The position numbers and the translations under genes were made by a program. The notes below the pieces were generated by a model. That model saw nothing but the letters and a program-made list of their open reading frames with translations, ran no database searches and was not told where the DNA came from. From contig NZ_BNED01000005.1 in the NCBI RefSeq assembly GCF_016755875.1, positions 3,389,001-3,453,000 of the forward strand: a DNA stretch of 64,000 nucleotides, read 5' to 3'. The stretch is from Streptomyces spororaveus (GTDB taxonomy: Bacteria > Actinomycetota > Actinomycetes > Streptomycetales > Streptomycetaceae). Shown here piece after piece: positions 25,940 through 36,026 of this stretch; position 1 is the first letter of the stretch, and every line of letters starts with the position of its first letter.

Positions 25940-26150
25940 GATTGCTCCTTGTTGAGGGGTGTGTTTGGTGTTTGCCCCGTGGGGGCTGCGACCCGGACGC
26001 TTCGCGCTCCGCTCATCCGGTGCCGACCGCACTCATCTGATCATCCGGTGGATGTGCGCATATGTCCAGAGGGCCTCTCACGTGAGCATTGCCACGTCCG
26101 TCAATCTTCCGTAAAGACGACTGACGGAAACCTACGGACCCGTAGGTAGC

Positions 26151-26873
26151 ATGGCGCTCATGACTTCTGACCCCGCCGCCGTCCCGGCCGCCGAGGCCAC
26201 ACCGGTAGTCGAGGCCCTGGAGGCTGCCGAGACCGCCCTGGAGGAGAAGCCGCTGCTGCGCGGCTGGCTGCACCTCGGGATGTTCCCCGCCGTGGTCGTC
26301 GCCGGCCTGGTGCTGATGGCCTTCACCGACTCGACCCGGGCGCGGGTCGCCTGCGGGGTGTACATCCTCACGGCCTGCCTGCTCTTCGGCGTCAGCGCGG
26401 TCTACCACCGCGGTACCTGGGGACCGCGCGGCGAGGCCATCCTGCGGCGGCTCGACCACGCCAACATCTTCCTGATCATCGCGGGCACCTACACCCCGCT
26501 GACCGTCCTGCTGCTGCCGCCCTCCACCGGGCGGACCCTGCTGTGGGCGGTGTGGATCGCGGCCGCCGCCGGCATCGCCTTCCGGGTCTTCTGGGTCGGC
26601 GCCCCGCGCTGGCTCTACACCCCCTGCTACATCGCCATGGGCTGGGCGGCGGTCTTCTTCCTGCCCGACTTCATGCGCACCGGCGGGATCGCCGTGCTGG
26701 TCCTGGTGATCGTCGGCGGCCTCCTCTACAGCGTGGGAGGGGTCATCTACGGCATGAAGCGCCCCAACCCCTCACCCCGCTTCTTCGGCTTCCACGAGGT
26801 CTTCCACTCGCTGACCCTCGCGGCGTTCGTCGCCCACTACGTCGGCATCTCGCTCGCCGCGTACCAGCACTGA
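26151..26873 (+). CDS. trhA: Hemolysin III / PAQR family membrane protein (TrhA)
   Basis: A 240-residue seven-helix membrane protein. Family motifs are SAVYHRGTWG, RRLDHANIFLIIAGTYTPL and the C-terminal GFHEVFHSLTLAAFVAHYVG, whose His residues form the conserved zinc-type site of PAQR proteins. The bacterial members are implicated in membrane fluidity homeostasis. The extra 35-residue Ala/Glu N-terminus is typical of Streptomyces homologues. Start ATG 26151 or 26160. Confidence 0.9.
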   Translation: MALMTSDPAAVPAAEATPVVEALEAAETALEEKPLLRGWLHLGMFPAVVVAGLVLMAFTDSTRARVACGVYILTACLLFGVSAVYHRGTWGPRGEAILRRLDHANIFLIIAGTYTPLTVLLLPPSTGRTLLWAVWIAAAAGIAFRVFWVGAPRWLYTPCYIAMGWAAVFFLPDFMRTGGIAVLVLVIVGGLLYSVGGVIYGMKRPNPSPRFFGFHEVFHSLTLAAFVAHYVGISLAAYQH

Positions 26874-26905
26874 CCCGGCCCGACCCGGCGCCGGCCCGGC
26901 GACCG

Positions 26906-26946
26906 ACCCGGACCCCGCCGCCCTTCAAGGGCGGCGGGGTCCGGGT
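26906..26946. terminator. Strong bidirectional terminator
   Basis: A perfect 18-bp stem (ACCCGGACCCCGCCGCCC with its complement) and a 5-nt TTCAA loop, between the convergent trhA and oxidase genes. Confidence 0.9.
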
Positions 26947-26964
26947 CCGCCACGGGCTCCGGCC

Positions 26965-29379
26965 TCAGCAGGCGTAGCCGTCGCGGTCGGGGTCCAGGCG
27001 CAGCGGATCGCTGCCGTTGACCTTGAGGCGCCGGGGGTACTTGTGGGCGGCGAGCCACTCGCAGCGGGCCTGCGCCGTCGCCTTCACCTCGGCCGGGAAG
27101 CGGGTCGGCACGCACACGTTGACCGTGCCGTAGTGCCGGTCGCAGCCGGCGACGCCGGACGCGACCGGGACGGAGTCCCGCTCGGCCGGGTTGGCCTTGG
27201 CGGGCCCCAGCTTGTCGGCGAAGGTGTGCTCGTGCGCGGAGGGCCGCTCCTGGGTGGCCGCCAGCGCGGACGGGCCGCCCAGGTGCACCCAGGTGGCGAT
27301 CGACGGGATGCCGTTCGCGTCGACCGCGAAGAGCATGTACCAGCCGGGCGGTGCCAGGTTGGGGTTGCTGGTGACGTTCAGGTCGATGTTGTTCCCGTCG
27401 ACGGTCATGGGCAGGTCCACGAACCGCTGGTTCGGGTCCGAGGAGTGGGTGACCGCTGCCGGACGGATCAGCTCCGCCTTGGCGACCGGCCGGTTGACGG
27501 TGATCCGCTGCGTGTCCCCGTACACCCACTGCGTGTCGATCACCGAGGTGATCTGCGGGCGGGCGCCCTTGAAGAGGTAGGGCGGGGTGTAGATCGACAC
27601 GTTGTGGTTGTACGTCCCGTTGCCCGGGTTGTCGCCGACCGACATGACACGGCCGTCCGGCATCAGGAACGACGCCGAGTGGTACGTCCGCGGGATCGGG
27701 TCGGTGGCGAGACCCGCCTGGTAGGTGTTGGTCGTCGGGTCGAAGAAGGAGGCCTCGAAGACCGGGTCGGCCCGGTCGTGCAGTCCGCCGCCCGTCTCCA
27801 GCACCTTCCCGTCCGGCAGCAGCACCGCCGAGACGAACATCTTGCCCTCGGCTCCGGTCTGCGGCCGCTTGCCCTGCCCCTGGTCGACCAGCCCCTGCGG
27901 GATCGGCGGGCCTGCCGTGTATCCGGGGCTGGGCTGCTTGAGGTCGATGATGTCGGTGAGCCGGTTGGCCGCCGGATTGCGCTCGTTGTTGCCGCCGCCG
28001 ATGGTCAGCACCCGCTGGTCCTGGGCCGGGGGCAGCAGCACGCTCGCCGACTCGTCCCGCTCGTCCTTGTTCCGCAGGCCCGGCACGTCGGTGACGGTGT
28101 TGGCGTCGTAGTCGTAGATCGAGGCACCGGTACCCGGGGTGCCGTTGCCGAAGGTGTGGCTGCCCGAGTAGAAGAGCCGGCCGTCCTGCATCAGGATCAT
28201 GGACGGGTACAGGCCCCAGTACGACCAGGTCTGGTTGACCTCGTTCATCGGCAGCCACTTGTTCTGCGCCGCCGAGAACTTCTCCGCGGTCACATTGCCC
28301 GTCGAGTCCTCCTTCAGGCCGCCGAAGGAGATCACGTCACCGTTGCCGAGGATCGTCGCCGACGGGTACCAGTGCCCGCCGTTCATGTCGTTGGTCCTGG
28401 TGTACTTCTCGGTCGCCGGGTCGAAGGTGTAGGAGTCCTTCAGGCCCTGGTAGCCGATCTTCCCGTCGGCGGACGGATAGCCCTTGTTGCCGCTCATCAC
28501 GAGCACCCGGCCGTCCGCCAGCTGCACATGGCCCGCGCAGAACATGTCGACCGGGGTCGGGATCGTCTTGAAGGACCCGTTCGCCGGGTCGTAGACGGCG
28601 GAGGTGAAGGTACCCGCGTTGAACTGGGCGATGTCGTTGCCCGAGCCCGCGATCAGCAGCACCTTGCCGTTCTTCAGCACGACCGCGTGCATCGAACGCA
28701 CCGGGTTCTGCGCGGGGATCACCTGCCACCTGCCCTTGGCGCACTCCTCCGCGGTCCCCGAACACGACGGCTGCGGCGGGACGGCGGCCACCTCCTGAAG
28801 CGCGTAGTCGTCGGTGGTGAGCGTGCCCACCCCGTAGACCGACAGACCCCACGCGATCTTGTCGGTGCCCGGCGGAACGGGCGGCGTACGGACCTCCGTG
28901 CGCGCCCAGGCCGCGCTGACGGGCGGATTCTGCAGGTCGGTCCAGTACTGCCAGCCGGCCGTCGTGTCACGGCGGAACACGGTCACCGACACGTCCGGGG
29001 TGGTCGACTTGTACCAGGCGGACAGGTCGTACTGCCTGCCCGGCGTGACGGTCGGGGCGCAGGTGCTGTTCTCGGTGACCAGGGCCTTGCGGTCGCCGTC
29101 CACGCGGCGGGTGAGCGAGACCTTCATCGCCTTGGTGCCGCCGTGGGCGTCGGCGACGGTGGAGAAGGTGAAGTCGTTGTTTCCCCAGCCGGACCTGGAC
29201 CAGCAGGACGGCATGTCGGAGCCGGGGGCTCCGGCGGTCTCGAAACCGGGATTGGAGAGCAGATTGGGCGGACCGGCCGTGGCCTGCTGCGGTGCGGTGA
29301 GCAGCAGGCTCGCGGTCATCGCCCCGACGGCGAGCAGGGCGGCCCGCCGCCCGGCCTTCCGCCGGATCGTCAGACGCAT
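26965..29379 (-). CDS. Secreted Kelch copper-radical oxidase (galactose/glyoxal oxidase-like)
   Basis: An 804-residue secreted protein. It has a Sec signal (MRLTIRRKAGRRAALLAVGA), a CBM-like domain at about 38-195 (NLLSNPGFETAG), a Kelch propeller, a DUF1929 Ig-like domain (VYGDTQRITVNRPVAKAELI), and a C-terminal excalibur-like calcium motif (DPDRDGYAC). Equivalents of the galactose-oxidase copper site are seen: Cys in DMFCAGH, Tyr-His in RTYHSASFLMPDG, and His in AAVTHSSDPNQR. GlxA, the Streptomyces family member, oxidises a glycan made by CslA. Here it ends an operon of glycosyltransferases, so it probably modifies their product. Confidence 0.88.
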   Translation of the reverse strand: MRLTIRRKAGRRAALLAVGAMTASLLLTAPQQATAGPPNLLSNPGFETAGAPGSDMPSCWSRSGWGNNDFTFSTVADAHGGTKAMKVSLTRRVDGDRKALVTENSTCAPTVTPGRQYDLSAWYKSTTPDVSVTVFRRDTTAGWQYWTDLQNPPVSAAWARTEVRTPPVPPGTDKIAWGLSVYGVGTLTTDDYALQEVAAVPPQPSCSGTAEECAKGRWQVIPAQNPVRSMHAVVLKNGKVLLIAGSGNDIAQFNAGTFTSAVYDPANGSFKTIPTPVDMFCAGHVQLADGRVLVMSGNKGYPSADGKIGYQGLKDSYTFDPATEKYTRTNDMNGGHWYPSATILGNGDVISFGGLKEDSTGNVTAEKFSAAQNKWLPMNEVNQTWSYWGLYPSMILMQDGRLFYSGSHTFGNGTPGTGASIYDYDANTVTDVPGLRNKDERDESASVLLPPAQDQRVLTIGGGNNERNPAANRLTDIIDLKQPSPGYTAGPPIPQGLVDQGQGKRPQTGAEGKMFVSAVLLPDGKVLETGGGLHDRADPVFEASFFDPTTNTYQAGLATDPIPRTYHSASFLMPDGRVMSVGDNPGNGTYNHNVSIYTPPYLFKGARPQITSVIDTQWVYGDTQRITVNRPVAKAELIRPAAVTHSSDPNQRFVDLPMTVDGNNIDLNVTSNPNLAPPGWYMLFAVDANGIPSIATWVHLGGPSALAATQERPSAHEHTFADKLGPAKANPAERDSVPVASGVAGCDRHYGTVNVCVPTRFPAEVKATAQARCEWLAAHKYPRRLKVNGSDPLRLDPDRDGYAC

Positions 29380-29402
29380 GGAAAGGTTCCCTTCTGTGCG
29401 GC

Positions 29403-30566
29403 TCAACTCCTGGTGTGGCGCGGCAGATAGACGAGGGCCTCGGTGGCCGCGAACCGCAGGACGAAGGTGGTCACCAGCGCCAGCGCGGTGGCCGGAAGCA
29501 CCTCGATCCCGAACCGCGCGACGAACAGGGCGATCAGCGGGATGCGCAGCAGCAGATCGGCGTTGGCGAGCAGCGCGAAACGCCCGACCCGGTCCGCCCA
29601 GTGGCGGTGGCGGCGCCGGTCGCGGAAGAGCAGGGTCTCGATGAGCAGGAAGTTCCACAGGACCCCCGCCTGGTTGGCGACGATCTCGGCCGGCAGGTAG
29701 TGCATTCCGGCGTGGGTGAGCAGCCAGAGCGCGGCCAGGTTCGGGACGAAGCCGGAGAGCCCGATCAGCCCGAAGCCGATCATGCGGGCCAGCGGGGCGG
29801 CCGAGCGCAGCGAGGCGAGATGGGCGAGGAAGCGCATGCCCTCGCGGGCGGTGGACTTCGACTCCCCCGCGTAGCGGTCCTGGAAGACGAACGGCACCTC
29901 GGCCACCGTGCCGGGGCGGCAGCGCACCACCAGCTCCAGCAGGATCTTGTAGCCCAGGGGCTTCAGGGCTTCGGCGGTGACGACGGAGCGCCGCATCGCG
30001 AAGAAGCCGCTCATCGGGTCGCTGATCCCGCGCAGCGCGCGCGGGAAGAGCCCCTTGGTCAGCCAGGTCGCGGCGCGGGAGACGGCGATGCGGTAGCTCC
30101 CGGCGAGCCCGGCCCGGCTGCCGCCGCTGATGTAGCGGGAGGCGACGACGAGGTCGGCGCCGGTGCGCAGGCCCTCGCCGACGAGTTCGGGGACCAGGTG
30201 GGGCGGGTGCTGCAGGTCGGCGTCCATGACGACGATCCAGTCGGTGTCCGCGCGCTTGACCCCTTCGACGACCGCGCCGCCGAGCCCGCCGTCGGCCGTC
30301 TCCCGGTGCAGGACCGACACCGGGAAGGGGTGGTCGGCGGCGGCCTTCTCGATGACGGCGGGGGTGTCGTCCGTGGAGTCGTCCACGAACAGCACCTCGC
30401 AGGGCAGGTGGTCGGGGAGCGCGGCGGCGAGCCGGCGCAGCAACTCGGCGATGTTCCCGGCCTCGTTGAACGTCGGGATGACGAGGGTGACGCTGCCGGT
30501 CAAGACCTGCGGAGCAGTGAGCTCCGCATCGGCCGGGGCATCGAGGGACCTCAGGTCCTCGCTCAT
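29403..30566 (-). CDS. Polyprenyl-phosphate glycosyltransferase (GT2) fused to GtrA
   Basis: A 387-residue protein. Residues 25-245 are a DPM1-like GT2 domain (VTLVIPTFNEAGNIAELLRR, FVDDSTDDT, the metal motif VMDADLQHPP, and SDPMSGFFAMRR). Residues 260-385 are a four-helix GtrA-type membrane domain. Such enzymes load a sugar from an NDP donor onto polyprenyl phosphate and help flip it for extracytoplasmic transferases. It is 6 bp downstream of the GT39-like gene, which would use exactly that lipid-linked sugar. Confidence 0.92.
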   Translation of the reverse strand: MSEDLRSLDAPADAELTAPQVLTGSVTLVIPTFNEAGNIAELLRRLAAALPDHLPCEVLFVDDSTDDTPAVIEKAAADHPFPVSVLHRETADGGLGGAVVEGVKRADTDWIVVMDADLQHPPHLVPELVGEGLRTGADLVVASRYISGGSRAGLAGSYRIAVSRAATWLTKGLFPRALRGISDPMSGFFAMRRSVVTAEALKPLGYKILLELVVRCRPGTVAEVPFVFQDRYAGESKSTAREGMRFLAHLASLRSAAPLARMIGFGLIGLSGFVPNLAALWLLTHAGMHYLPAEIVANQAGVLWNFLLIETLLFRDRRRHRHWADRVGRFALLANADLLLRIPLIALFVARFGIEVLPATALALVTTFVLRFAATEALVYLPRHTRS

Positions 30567-30572
30567 GGCGGC

Positions 30573-32303
30573 TCAGCTCCCACTCGTACGGCCGGCACCG
30601 CCGGCGCGGTCGGTGCGGTCGGTGCGGTCGGTGCGGTCGGTGCGGTCGGTGCGCCGGATCTCGATGCGGTCCTCGCCCGACCCGAAGACCGCCACCACCG
30701 CCGAATGCTCCAGTGCCGCCTTCACGTTGGGCAGGTTCACCGCGTCACGGCGCACGGTGGGCGAGGAGACCACGTAGTCGATGTCCTGCCAGCCCCGCGG
30801 CAGGGTCCTGGTGACCGCCGGGTCGAGGTCCGCCTTGTAGAACCAGATCGCTCCGAGGCCCGGCTCGAAGCCCTGGTGCACCGCGTCCAGCCAGAGCGCG
30901 TCGTCCAGCAGCACCCGGGTGTTCGCCGGATCGGCGACCTCGCTGCCGAGCCAGGCGGCGGCCTGCCGGTACGGGGCGTTCGCGTCCACCGTGAGCGCGG
31001 TGCGGTTGCCGTCGTACCAGCGCGGCAGCACGTACACCGCGGCCGACACCGCGAGTACGGCAATCAGCGCCCGGCGCGCCCACACCCGCGGCCGGGGCTC
31101 GCCGGGCGCGCGGCGGCGGCTCAGCACCGCGTGCGTGATGCTCGCCGCGCCCCCGGCGAGGACGAGCGCGAGGAACGGCAGCGCCTGGATCACGTACATC
31201 GCCGGCAGGTAGCCGGAGGGCCGCATCGCGACGGCCGCGAGGATCACGGCGGCGAGCGCGGGGCCGGCCAGCGCGCGGGCGGTGACCGACCGGCGGACGG
31301 TGGCCAGCAGCAGGACGGCGCCGGCCAGGCCGCCGAGCGGCAGGACGGTGTCGTAGTAGAGCCAGGACCGGAACACGCCGTTCGAACCGGAGCCGGGAGT
31401 GAGGATGAAGCCGGAACCCTCCCGGCCCATCTGGTAAGTGATGCCGTCGATGAGTGACACGTGTCCGGAGCCGGGCAGCAACTCGCCGTTGAGCAGGGCG
31501 TACAGCGGGTACGAGAGCCCGATCAGCACGCAGGCGGTGATCGCTCCGGTGACAGCGAACTTCCGGGTGTCGCGGTGGCTGTGGCGCCACATCGTCACCA
31601 GCAGCGCCGGGAGCACCACCAGCATCGTCTCCTTGGTCAGGACGGCGGTGGCGGCCGCCAGCCCGGACGCGAAGTGGTGCCACAGGTGGCGGTTCGGGGA
31701 CGCGGCCAGGCAGAAGGCCAGCAGCATCCACATCACGGCGAGGTTGTCGAGGAAGATCTCCCGCTGGAGGACCACGGAGAGCGGCGACAGCCCGAAGAGG
31801 GCCATCGCGAGCCCGGCCGCCCAGCGCGGCAGCCACAGCCGGCGCGCCAGGACGTACAGCAGCACCGAGGAGGCGGCGGAGACGGCGAGCATCGAGAACC
31901 GCATCGGCGCGACGGTCATCCAGTCGGGCACGAAGAGGGACGGCAGGTAGGTCAGGGCCGCGACCTGGATCCAGCCGAGCGGCGGATGGTCGTACCAGTA
32001 CGTGTAGTGGGCGAGGCCGTCGCCCTGCTGGACGGCCCACGCCTGGGCGAGGTAGGTGCCCTCGTCGTCGCTCAGGGTCGGGAAGTTCGTGATGTTCCAG
32101 CCCTGGACCAGCACGATCACGAGCAGCAGGGCGCCGCACAGCAGCAGGTCGGGGCGCGAGGAACGGAAGCGTACGAGCGGCCGGGCGGGGGCGCCGTGCG
32201 GTGCCGGGCGGGCTGCGGACGGGGCGGTCGCGCCGGCCTCGGCCGGGACCGTGGAGGTCGCGCCGGACCGGGGATCAGTGGCCGTGGGCAGGGTGGCGGT
32301 CAC
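30573..32303 (-). CDS. GT39/ArnT-like membrane glycosyltransferase
   Basis: A 576-residue multi-pass membrane protein with about ten helices, which would transfer sugar from a polyprenyl-phosphate donor on the outer face. The first extracytoplasmic loop holds the acidic motif FPTLSDDEGTYLAQAWAVQQ, then YWYDHPPLGWIQVAALTY, typical of PMT/ArnT folds. GTG 32303 overlaps the stop of the upstream GT2 gene (GTGA); the longer open frame to 32531 is the antisense-like shadow of that gene. The C-terminus carries a TDR tripeptide repeat encoded by a 9-bp DNA repeat. Confidence 0.88.
   Translation of the reverse strand: MTATLPTATDPRSGATSTVPAEAGATAPSAARPAPHGAPARPLVRFRSSRPDLLLCGALLLVIVLVQGWNITNFPTLSDDEGTYLAQAWAVQQGDGLAHYTYWYDHPPLGWIQVAALTYLPSLFVPDWMTVAPMRFSMLAVSAASSVLLYVLARRLWLPRWAAGLAMALFGLSPLSVVLQREIFLDNLAVMWMLLAFCLAASPNRHLWHHFASGLAAATAVLTKETMLVVLPALLVTMWRHSHRDTRKFAVTGAITACVLIGLSYPLYALLNGELLPGSGHVSLIDGITYQMGREGSGFILTPGSGSNGVFRSWLYYDTVLPLGGLAGAVLLLATVRRSVTARALAGPALAAVILAAVAMRPSGYLPAMYVIQALPFLALVLAGGAASITHAVLSRRRAPGEPRPRVWARRALIAVLAVSAAVYVLPRWYDGNRTALTVDANAPYRQAAAWLGSEVADPANTRVLLDDALWLDAVHQGFEPGLGAIWFYKADLDPAVTRTLPRGWQDIDYVVSSPTVRRDAVNLPNVKAALEHSAVVAVFGSGEDRIEIRRTDRTDRTDRTDRTDRAGGAGRTSGS
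30606..30650. repeat. Five perfect tandem copies of a 9-bp unit inside the GT39-like gene
   Basis: GCGGTCGGT is repeated five times without mismatch, encoding (TDR)n near the C-terminus. Because the unit is a multiple of three, copy-number change would alter tail length without a frameshift. Confidence 0.9.
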
Positions 32304-33742
32304 CGGGTGCCGTCCTCTCGGATCGCGACGGACACGGTGGACGTGCCGGAGCCGGACGTGGCCGAGGCGGACACGGCGGAGCCGGATGTGGCCGAGCCGG
32401 ACACGGCGGGAGTGGACGTGGTGCCCCCACCGCTCCCGGTGTTCCTGCCGCGCTGGGCGGGCACGGTGGCGGCGCCCTCCACCGCGGCCGCCGCCGCGAG
32501 GTGCGCGCCGGTGTGGCTGGTCAGTTCCCACTCGTTGCGGCCGCGCTGCTCGCGCCAGACCGCGCGGATCGCGGCCCCGGCGAGCATCACCTGGTAGAAC
32601 GGGCCCCCGACGACGAGCTTGACGTAGTGCACGAAACGGACCCGAAGCCCGTACTGGCGGCCGAAGTCGTGCAGCCCGACGATCTCGAACACGAAGGTCA
32701 CCATCGCCGTGATCATGGGGAGGAAGGTGATGATCGCGATGCCCACCGGGACGTCGAGCAGGACCGCGACGGCGAAGTTGAGCGGGATGATCACGCCCGA
32801 CGCCGCCTGCATGAAGGGCGTCATCAGCGTGTAGCGGGCCAGCCAGCGCTGGCCGCGCCCGGGCAGCTGCTGCCAGTCCTTCTTCCGGTACACCTGGAGG
32901 AACCCCTGGTTCCAGCGGGTGCGCTGCTTGAGCAGGCTGACCAGTGAGCCGGGCGTCTCCTCCCGGGTGACCATGTCGGAGTCGTAGGCGACGACCACCT
33001 TCTTGCCGACCGACGACAGCCGCACCCCGAGGTCGCAGTCCTCGGCGAGGCAGTTCTGGTCCCAGCCGCCTGCCTCGCGCAGCACCTCGGTGCGCACGAA
33101 GACGGTGTTGCCGCCGAGCGGGATGAAGCCCTTCTCAGCGTGCAGGTGCAGCCGGGAGCGGAACCAGAAGAAGTACTCCAGGCAGTTGCGCAGGCTGTAC
33201 CAGCTGGAGTGGAAGTTGATCAGCTGGACCCCGCCCTGGACCACGTCGGCTCCGGTGGAGCGGAAGGCGTGGTCGACGTGGGCGAGGAGCTCGGGGTGGA
33301 CCTGGTCCTCGGCGTCGAAGACCCCGACGATGTCACCGCGGCAGGACGGGAGGGCGGTGTTGAGGGCCTTCGGCTTGTTCTTCGTCTCGTGGTGGTCGAC
33401 CACGACCCGTACGCGGGCCGGCGCGCGGGCGGCGGCCCGTTCGGCGACGGCGGCCGTCCCGGGGTCGTCGTGTCCGACGATCACGATGATCTCGTAGTCG
33501 GTGTGGCTCGACTCCAGCAGCCGGTCGATGGTGTGTTCCAGGACCGCCTGCTCGTGGCGGGCGGGCAGCAGCAGCGAGAAGGCGAGGCGGCCCTCCCCGT
33601 CGGGGCGGTCGAAACGCGTGGAGGCGAGCACTTCGGGGGTCCGCCACGCGTGCATCTGCCACCACAGCGTGAACGCGGCCATCCAGAAGAGCGCCAGGGA
33701 AATCACAGAAATGAACACAGATGTGTACAAAAGGTCCCCCAC
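32300..33742 (-). CDS. Processive membrane glycosyltransferase, family 2 (cellulose/hyaluronan-synthase-like)
   Basis: A 480-residue protein with an N-terminal helix, a cytosolic GT2 domain, and three C-terminal helices. Processive-synthase motifs are LLPARHEQAVLEHTIDRLL, VFDAEDQVHPEL, the catalytic AEDCDLGVRLSS, and QRTRWNQGFLQVY (QxxRW). The Ser/Gly/Thr/Ala-rich C-terminal tail (about residues 440-470) is repetitive. The GTG at 33742 has no clear Shine-Dalgarno, and its first 12 codons are unusually AT-rich (TTG TAC ACA TCT), so an internal GTG is possible. It is the first gene of the glycan operon and probably makes the backbone. Confidence 0.9.
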   Translation of the reverse strand: MGDLLYTSVFISVISLALFWMAAFTLWWQMHAWRTPEVLASTRFDRPDGEGRLAFSLLLPARHEQAVLEHTIDRLLESSHTDYEIIVIVGHDDPGTAAVAERAAARAPARVRVVVDHHETKNKPKALNTALPSCRGDIVGVFDAEDQVHPELLAHVDHAFRSTGADVVQGGVQLINFHSSWYSLRNCLEYFFWFRSRLHLHAEKGFIPLGGNTVFVRTEVLREAGGWDQNCLAEDCDLGVRLSSVGKKVVVAYDSDMVTREETPGSLVSLLKQRTRWNQGFLQVYRKKDWQQLPGRGQRWLARYTLMTPFMQAASGVIIPLNFAVAVLLDVPVGIAIITFLPMITAMVTFVFEIVGLHDFGRQYGLRVRFVHYVKLVVGGPFYQVMLAGAAIRAVWREQRGRNEWELTSHTGAHLAAAAAVEGAATVPAQRGRNTGSGGGTTSTPAVSGSATSGSAVSASATSGSGTSTVSVAIREDGTR

Positions 33743-33971
33743 AGACCCGCCGCCCCCCGGCGGCGATCAGCAAACCCCCCGGGGGCTCACGGCGGGCCCC
33801 CCGGCCCGCCGCCCCCGCTTCCCCCGTGCGCGCACCCCCCAGTGCGCCGACTCGGTGACACCCGAAGCTATGAGACTAGGCAGTGAACATGACACCCAGC
33901 TGCACCGACAATAACGAGCACGTTTCTCAACTCATGCACGCGCAACCGGAATTGACGGCACTCCGGCCCCT

Positions 33972-36026
33972 TCAGGGACGAACCGCACCCAACTGCTCCG
34001 CCAGCTCGACCGGTTCCGTCGTAGGCCGCGCGCAGACGAAATGTCGACACACATACGCCGTAGGAAGGTCGCGTACGAGTGTGCGCTCGGCAAGAAGGGG
34101 GAACTCGCCTTCACCGCCGTCCGCCGCGGTCGGAAGGCCGACCGCCACCACCGCCCCAGGAGCCGTCCCCAGCAACGCGGTCCGGTGCAGCAGCTCCAGC
34201 GCCGGGTCCTCCGGATGACCGACGACCGCCACCTCACGCGGCCCGTCGAGGAGCGCCTCGGCCACCGACAGTCCGTGCCCGATGTAGCGCGGCACCCGCG
34301 GTCCGAGCGCGTGCACCACCCCGAGCGCCCGCTCCGCCGCCGTACGGTGCGCCTGCGATCCGGTGTGCGCCGCGTACGAGAGCAACGCCCCGGCGGCGGC
34401 CGTCCACCCCGACGGGGCGGCCGTGTCCGTCGGATCCTGCGGCCTGCGGATGAGCTTCTCGGCGTCGTGCGCCGTGTCGTACAGCGACCCGTCCTCGGCG
34501 GTGAACCGGTCCAGGACCAGGTCGGCGAGGAACCCGGCGAACTCCAGCCAGACCCCCTCGCCGGTCACGGACGCCAGCGCGAGGAAGCCCTCCGCCACGT
34601 CGCCGTAGTCCTCCAGCACCCCGTCGTTGGTGCCGACCTGGCCGTCCTTGCTGGTGCGCGACAGCCGCGCCCGGCCGTCCATGTGCACGCGCACCAGCAG
34701 ATCGGCCGCCTCCGTCGCGCGCTCCACCAGGTCGGGCCGCTCGAAGTACGCCCCGCACTCGGCGAGCGCGGCGATCGCCAGCCCGTTCCACGCGGCGACG
34801 ATCTTGTCGTCCCGCCCGGGCGCGGGCCGCAGCCCCCGCGCGGCCAGCAGCCGCTCCTTGATGCCGGCGAGCCTGCCCGCCTCCATCGCGGGGCCGTCCT
34901 GGGGCAGCTGCAGCACGGACGTCCCGTGCTCGAAGGTCCCCTCCTCGGTCACCCCGAAGCAGGCGGCGGCCAGTTCCCCGTCGGCCTCCCCCAGCACCTC
35001 GCGCAGCTGGGCGGGGGTCCAGGCGTAGTAGGCCCCCTCCACGTGCTCGCCGGTCAGCGGGTCCGCGCTGTCGGCGTCGAGCGCGGAGGCGAAGCCGCCC
35101 TGCTCGGTGCGCAGCTCCCGGACCATGAAGTCGGCGGTCTCCAGCGCGACCCGGCGTGCGAGACCGGACCCGGTGGCCCGCCACAGGTGCGCGTACACCC
35201 GGCACAGCAGCGCATTGTCGTAGAGCATCTTCTCGAAGTGCGGCACCACCCACTCGCGGTCCACGGAGTACCGCGCGAATCCACCGCCGAGCTGGTCGTA
35301 GATCCCGCCCCGGGCCATGGCCTCGCAGGTGTCGGCGGCCATCTGCAGCGCACCCTCGGACCCGGTGCGCGCGTGGTGGCGCAGCAGGAACTCCAGCACC
35401 ATGGACGGGGGGAACTTCGGCGCCCCGCCGAATCCGCCGCGCGCCTCGTCGTACTCCCGCGTCAGCCCGAGCAGCGCCTGCGCGAGCCCCTCGGGGCCGG
35501 GGGCGCCGGCCTTCCCGTAGTCCAGCTCCCGCCCGGCCAGGTCCCGTACGATCCGCTGCGCGACCTCGGCGACCTCCTCGGGCCGTCCCACCCAGGCGGT
35601 CCGCACCCCTTCGAGCACCTGCATGAAGGAGGGCATCCCCTGGCGGGGCTCGGGCGGGAAGTAAGTCCCGAAGTAGAAGGGTTCGGCGTCGGCGGTCATG
35701 AAGACGGTCATGGGCCACCCACCCTGCCCGGTGGCGGCCTGGACGGCTTCCATGTAGACGGCGTCGACGTCGGGGCGCTCCTCGCGGTCCACCTTGATGT
35801 TGACGAAGTGCTCGTTCATGTACGCGGCGGTGAGCTCGTCCTCGAAGCTTTCGCTGGCGAGGACATGACACCAGTGGCAGCTTGAATAGCCGACGCTCAG
35901 GTGCACAGGCACCCCGCGCTCGCGCGCCTCCGCAAAGGCCTCGGGCGACCACGGCCACCAGTCGACGGGATTGTCGGAGTGCTGGAGGAGGTAGGGAGAG
36001 GTCTCGTTCGCGAGGCGGTTCGGCAT
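33972..36026 (-). CDS. DUF255 / YyaL-type thioredoxin-domain protein
   Basis: A 684-residue protein. The N-terminal DUF255 thioredoxin-like domain ([20 protein letters not shown]) carries the CxxC motif [16 protein letters not shown] (Cys about residues 49 and 52) and [16 protein letters not shown] [19 protein letters not shown]. It is followed by a six-hairpin glycosidase-like (alpha/alpha)6 barrel ([33 protein letters not shown]). Length and order match YyaL/SPATA20. The activity is unknown. ATG 36026 has AGGA 8 bp upstream; ATG 36035 is too close to its GGCAGG. Confidence 0.92.
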   Translation of the reverse strand: MPNRLANETSPYLLQHSDNPVDWWPWSPEAFAEARERGVPVHLSVGYSSCHWCHVLASESFEDELTAAYMNEHFVNIKVDREERPDVDAVYMEAVQAATGQGGWPMTVFMTADAEPFYFGTYFPPEPRQGMPSFMQVLEGVRTAWVGRPEEVAEVAQRIVRDLAGRELDYGKAGAPGPEGLAQALLGLTREYDEARGGFGGAPKFPPSMVLEFLLRHHARTGSEGALQMAADTCEAMARGGIYDQLGGGFARYSVDREWVVPHFEKMLYDNALLCRVYAHLWRATGSGLARRVALETADFMVRELRTEQGGFASALDADSADPLTGEHVEGAYYAWTPAQLREVLGEADGELAAACFGVTEEGTFEHGTSVLQLPQDGPAMEAGRLAGIKERLLAARGLRPAPGRDDKIVAAWNGLAIAALAECGAYFERPDLVERATEAADLLVRVHMDGRARLSRTSKDGQVGTNDGVLEDYGDVAEGFLALASVTGEGVWLEFAGFLADLVLDRFTAEDGSLYDTAHDAEKLIRRPQDPTDTAAPSGWTAAAGALLSYAAHTGSQAHRTAAERALGVVHALGPRVPRYIGHGLSVAEALLDGPREVAVVGHPEDPALELLHRTALLGTAPGAVVAVGLPTAADGGEGEFPLLAERTLVRDLPTAYVCRHFVCARPTTEPVELAEQLGAVRP

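Noticed and set aside
26965..33742. Secondary-metabolite gene cluster
   Set aside because: Genes are glycosyltransferases and an extracellular oxidase for surface glycan; no PKS, NRPS, terpene or RiPP core enzyme was seen in the window.
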